Shown: one piece after another, positions 5,993 through 7,315 of the stretch
Numbering within the stretch: position 1 is the stretch's first letter
Layout of the letters: every line of letters starts with the position of its first letter
Assembly (NCBI GenBank): GCA_007128045.1
Contig: SKYG01000345.1
Coordinates: 1 to 7,315, forward strand
Direction of reading: 5' to 3'
DNA: 7,315 nt
Origin: Bacteroidales bacterium
GTDB lineage: Bacteria > Bacteroidota > Bacteroidia > Bacteroidales > UBA7960
Notes under the pieces: model-generated
The model's database searches: none
Told to the model about the DNA's origin: nothing
What the model saw: only the letters and a program-made list of their open reading frames with translations
Translations under genes and position numbers: made by a program

Positions 5993-6024
5993 ATTCAACG
6001 ATTCAACAACTCAACAATTCAACT
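5993..6024 (+). repeat. 8-bp tandem array between trpS and hflX
   Basis: Four 8-bp units: ATTCAACG, ATTCAACA, ACTCAACA and ATTCAACT. The core YTCAAC recurs every 8 bp and the last copy ends 11 nt before the hflX ATG at 6035. The array fills most of the 44-bp gap. It is also open in the hflX frame, which creates a spurious N-terminal extension to a TTG at 5987. Confidence 0.85.
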
Positions 6025-6034
6025 TCCCCAGCCT

Positions 6035-7228
6035 ATGCCAAAATACATTGAAACAACCCGTGAGCAAGAGAAGGCCGTTTTGGTTGGCCTCATAACCGGG
6101 CGTCAAACCGATGAGGTTGTTGCCGAGTACCTTGATGAGCTGGCTTTTCTGGTAGAAACGGCGGGGGGCATCACGCTGAAGCGGTTTACGCAAAAGCTCG
6201 ACAAGCCTGATGTGGCTACCTTTATCGGCAAGGGCAAGCTCGCTGAATTGCGCGACTACGTGAAAGAGGCTGAGGCCGATCTGGTCGTATTTGATGATGA
6301 GTTAAGTCCGTCGCAGCACCGCAACATTGAAAAGTCGGTCGGCTGCCGGGTGCTTGACCGCAGCTTCCTGATCCTCGATATTTTTGCCCTTCGTGCCAGG
6401 TCGGCCCACGCCAAGACGCAGGTAGAGCTGGCACAATACCAGTATTTGTTGCCCCGGCTGGCAGGCATGTGGACCCACCTGGAGCGCCAAAAGGGTGGGA
6501 TAGGCATGAAAGGTCCCGGCGAGAAAGAGATCGAGACCGACCGGCGCATCGTCAGGGACAAGATTGCCCTGCTAAAAACCAAACTGCGTCAGATCGACAA
6601 GCAAAAGGCAACCCAGCGCTCCAACCGCGGAAGCCTCGTCAGGGTGGCGCTGGTCGGCTATACCAACGTGGGCAAGTCAACCATCATGAACCTCATCAGC
6701 AAATCATCCGTATTTGCCGAAGACAAGCTTTTTGCCACCCTCGACACCACCGTCAGGAAGGTGGTTATCGGCAACCTGCCATTCCTGTTGTCAGATACGG
6801 TTGGGTTTATCAGAAAGCTGCCGCACCACCTTATCGAATCGTTCAAATCGACACTGGATGAGGTCAGGGAGTCTGATATTCTGCTGCATGTGGTCGACAT
6901 CTCCCATCCGAACTTTGAAGAGCAGATCAATGTGGTCAGGGAAACACTGAATGAGATTACCGGAGATGAGAAGCAAAGCATCATGGTGTTCAACAAGGTG
7001 GATGCCTATACATTCGTCGAAAAGGAGCCCGACGACCTCACTCCCCCACAGAAAGAAAACATCAGCCTGGAGGAAATGAAGCAAACCTGGATGGGCAAAA
7101 CCAACGAGCCCTGCATCTTTATTTCAGCAAAGGAAAAGCTCAACATCGAAGCCTTCCGCAAACAATTGTATGATGCGGTGGTGGAAATCCACCAGGTCAG
7201 GTACCCGTATGATAACTTTCTTTATTGA
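6035..7228 (+). CDS. hflX: Ribosome-associated GTPase HflX
   Basis: TRAFAC-class GTPase of the Obg-HflX group; in characterised bacteria HflX binds 50S subunits and splits stalled or stress-arrested 70S ribosomes. From the ATG at 6035 the protein has 397 residues. The N-terminal HflX domain includes TFIGKGK (62-68) and FDDELSPSQ (86-94). The linker block GMKGPGEKEIETDRR (157-171) is diagnostic. The G domain has G1 GYTNVGKST (208-216), the switch I segment FATLDTTVR (233-241), G3 DTVGF (254-258), G4 NKVD (320-323) and G5 SAKE (364-367). All GTP-binding motifs are intact. An upstream TTG at 5987 is in frame but overlaps trpS and translates only the octamer repeat, so ATG 6035 is preferred. It is probably expressed from the trpS promoter. 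No intrinsic terminator follows within the window. Confidence 0.97.
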   Translation: MPKYIETTREQEKAVLVGLITGRQTDEVVAEYLDELAFLVETAGGITLKRFTQKLDKPDVATFIGKGKLAELRDYVKEAEADLVVFDDELSPSQHRNIEKSVGCRVLDRSFLILDIFALRARSAHAKTQVELAQYQYLLPRLAGMWTHLERQKGGIGMKGPGEKEIETDRRIVRDKIALLKTKLRQIDKQKATQRSNRGSLVRVALVGYTNVGKSTIMNLISKSSVFAEDKLFATLDTTVRKVVIGNLPFLLSDTVGFIRKLPHHLIESFKSTLDEVRESDILLHVVDISHPNFEEQINVVRETLNEITGDEKQSIMVFNKVDAYTFVEKEPDDLTPPQKENISLEEMKQTWMGKTNEPCIFISAKEKLNIEAFRKQLYDAVVEIHQVRYPYDNFLY

Positions 7229-7237
7229 AAGTTGAGG

Positions 7238-7315
7238 GGATTAACCGCAGAGGGACGCAGAGTGATTCGCGGAGGAACGCAGAGAGGATTAACCGCAGAG
7301 GAGGGGATTAACCGC
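7238..7315. repeat. Intergenic CGCAGAG-type repeat after hflX, cut by the window edge
   Basis: The 16-bp motif GGATTAACCGCAGAGG occurs at 7238-7253 and 7286-7301. A third copy starts at 7305 and runs off the edge. Between them are related short units (GACGCAGAG, CGCGGAGGAACGCAGAG). It begins ten bases after the hflX stop, has no open frame of note and no hairpin with a T-run. CGCAGAG/ACAGAG-type repeats of this style are seen in many environmental bacterial genomes (recalled, not searched). Confidence 0.8.

Noticed and set aside
5987..6034. TTG-initiated N-terminal extension of HflX
   Set aside because: It overlaps the trpS stop and encodes mainly the octamer repeat. HflX begins normally at the ATG at 6035.

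Overview
The window looks like chromosomal DNA from a member of the Bacteroidota, probably an uncultured or marine/anaerobic Bacteroidales-like lineage (inference). The evidence is two good matches to the Bacteroidota promoter -7 box TAnnTTTG, A/T-rich leaders with no clear Shine-Dalgarno sequence, an ECF sigma/anti-sigma pair of a style typical of that phylum, and a GAF-type sensor kinase whose domains resemble Bacteroidota proteins. No rRNA, tRNA, CRISPR array, insertion sequence or phage gene is visible.

The left 4.8 kb is a block of four minus-strand regulatory genes. From right to left these are an ECF sigma factor (4276-4761), a large membrane anti-sigma-like protein (2651-4237), a single-domain CheY-like response regulator (1973-2359), and a soluble two-GAF sensor histidine kinase (1-1733) whose C-terminus runs off the window. 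Sigma and anti-sigma are 38 bp apart and probably co-transcribed. A 291-bp spacer holding a heptamer repeat array and two inverted repeats separates them from the response regulator. A clear intrinsic terminator lies just after the response regulator, so the kinase 240 bp further on probably has its own transcription or depends on read-through.

The right 2.3 kb is a plus-strand housekeeping pair, trpS (4995-5990, tryptophanyl-tRNA synthetase) and hflX (6035-7228, ribosome-associated GTPase). They are 44 bp apart with no terminator between them and probably form one operon. The sigma gene and trpS diverge from a 233-bp region in which two back-to-back -7 boxes lie only 24 bp apart.

The most unusual property is the density of short tandem repeats. 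Three genes (kinase, trpS, hflX) carry arrays with an exact 8-bp period built on a shared YTCRAC core, each ending 8-14 nt before the start codon, where a ribosome binding site would lie. There is also a 7-bp array behind the anti-sigma gene, a 21-bp in-frame array encoding 11 heptapeptides inside the anti-sigma protein, a 15-bp array encoding pentapeptides at the kinase N-terminus, and a CGCAGAG-type repeat after hflX. I do not see a new enzymatic or defence system. The repeat architecture and the internally duplicated anti-sigma protein deserve the closest look.
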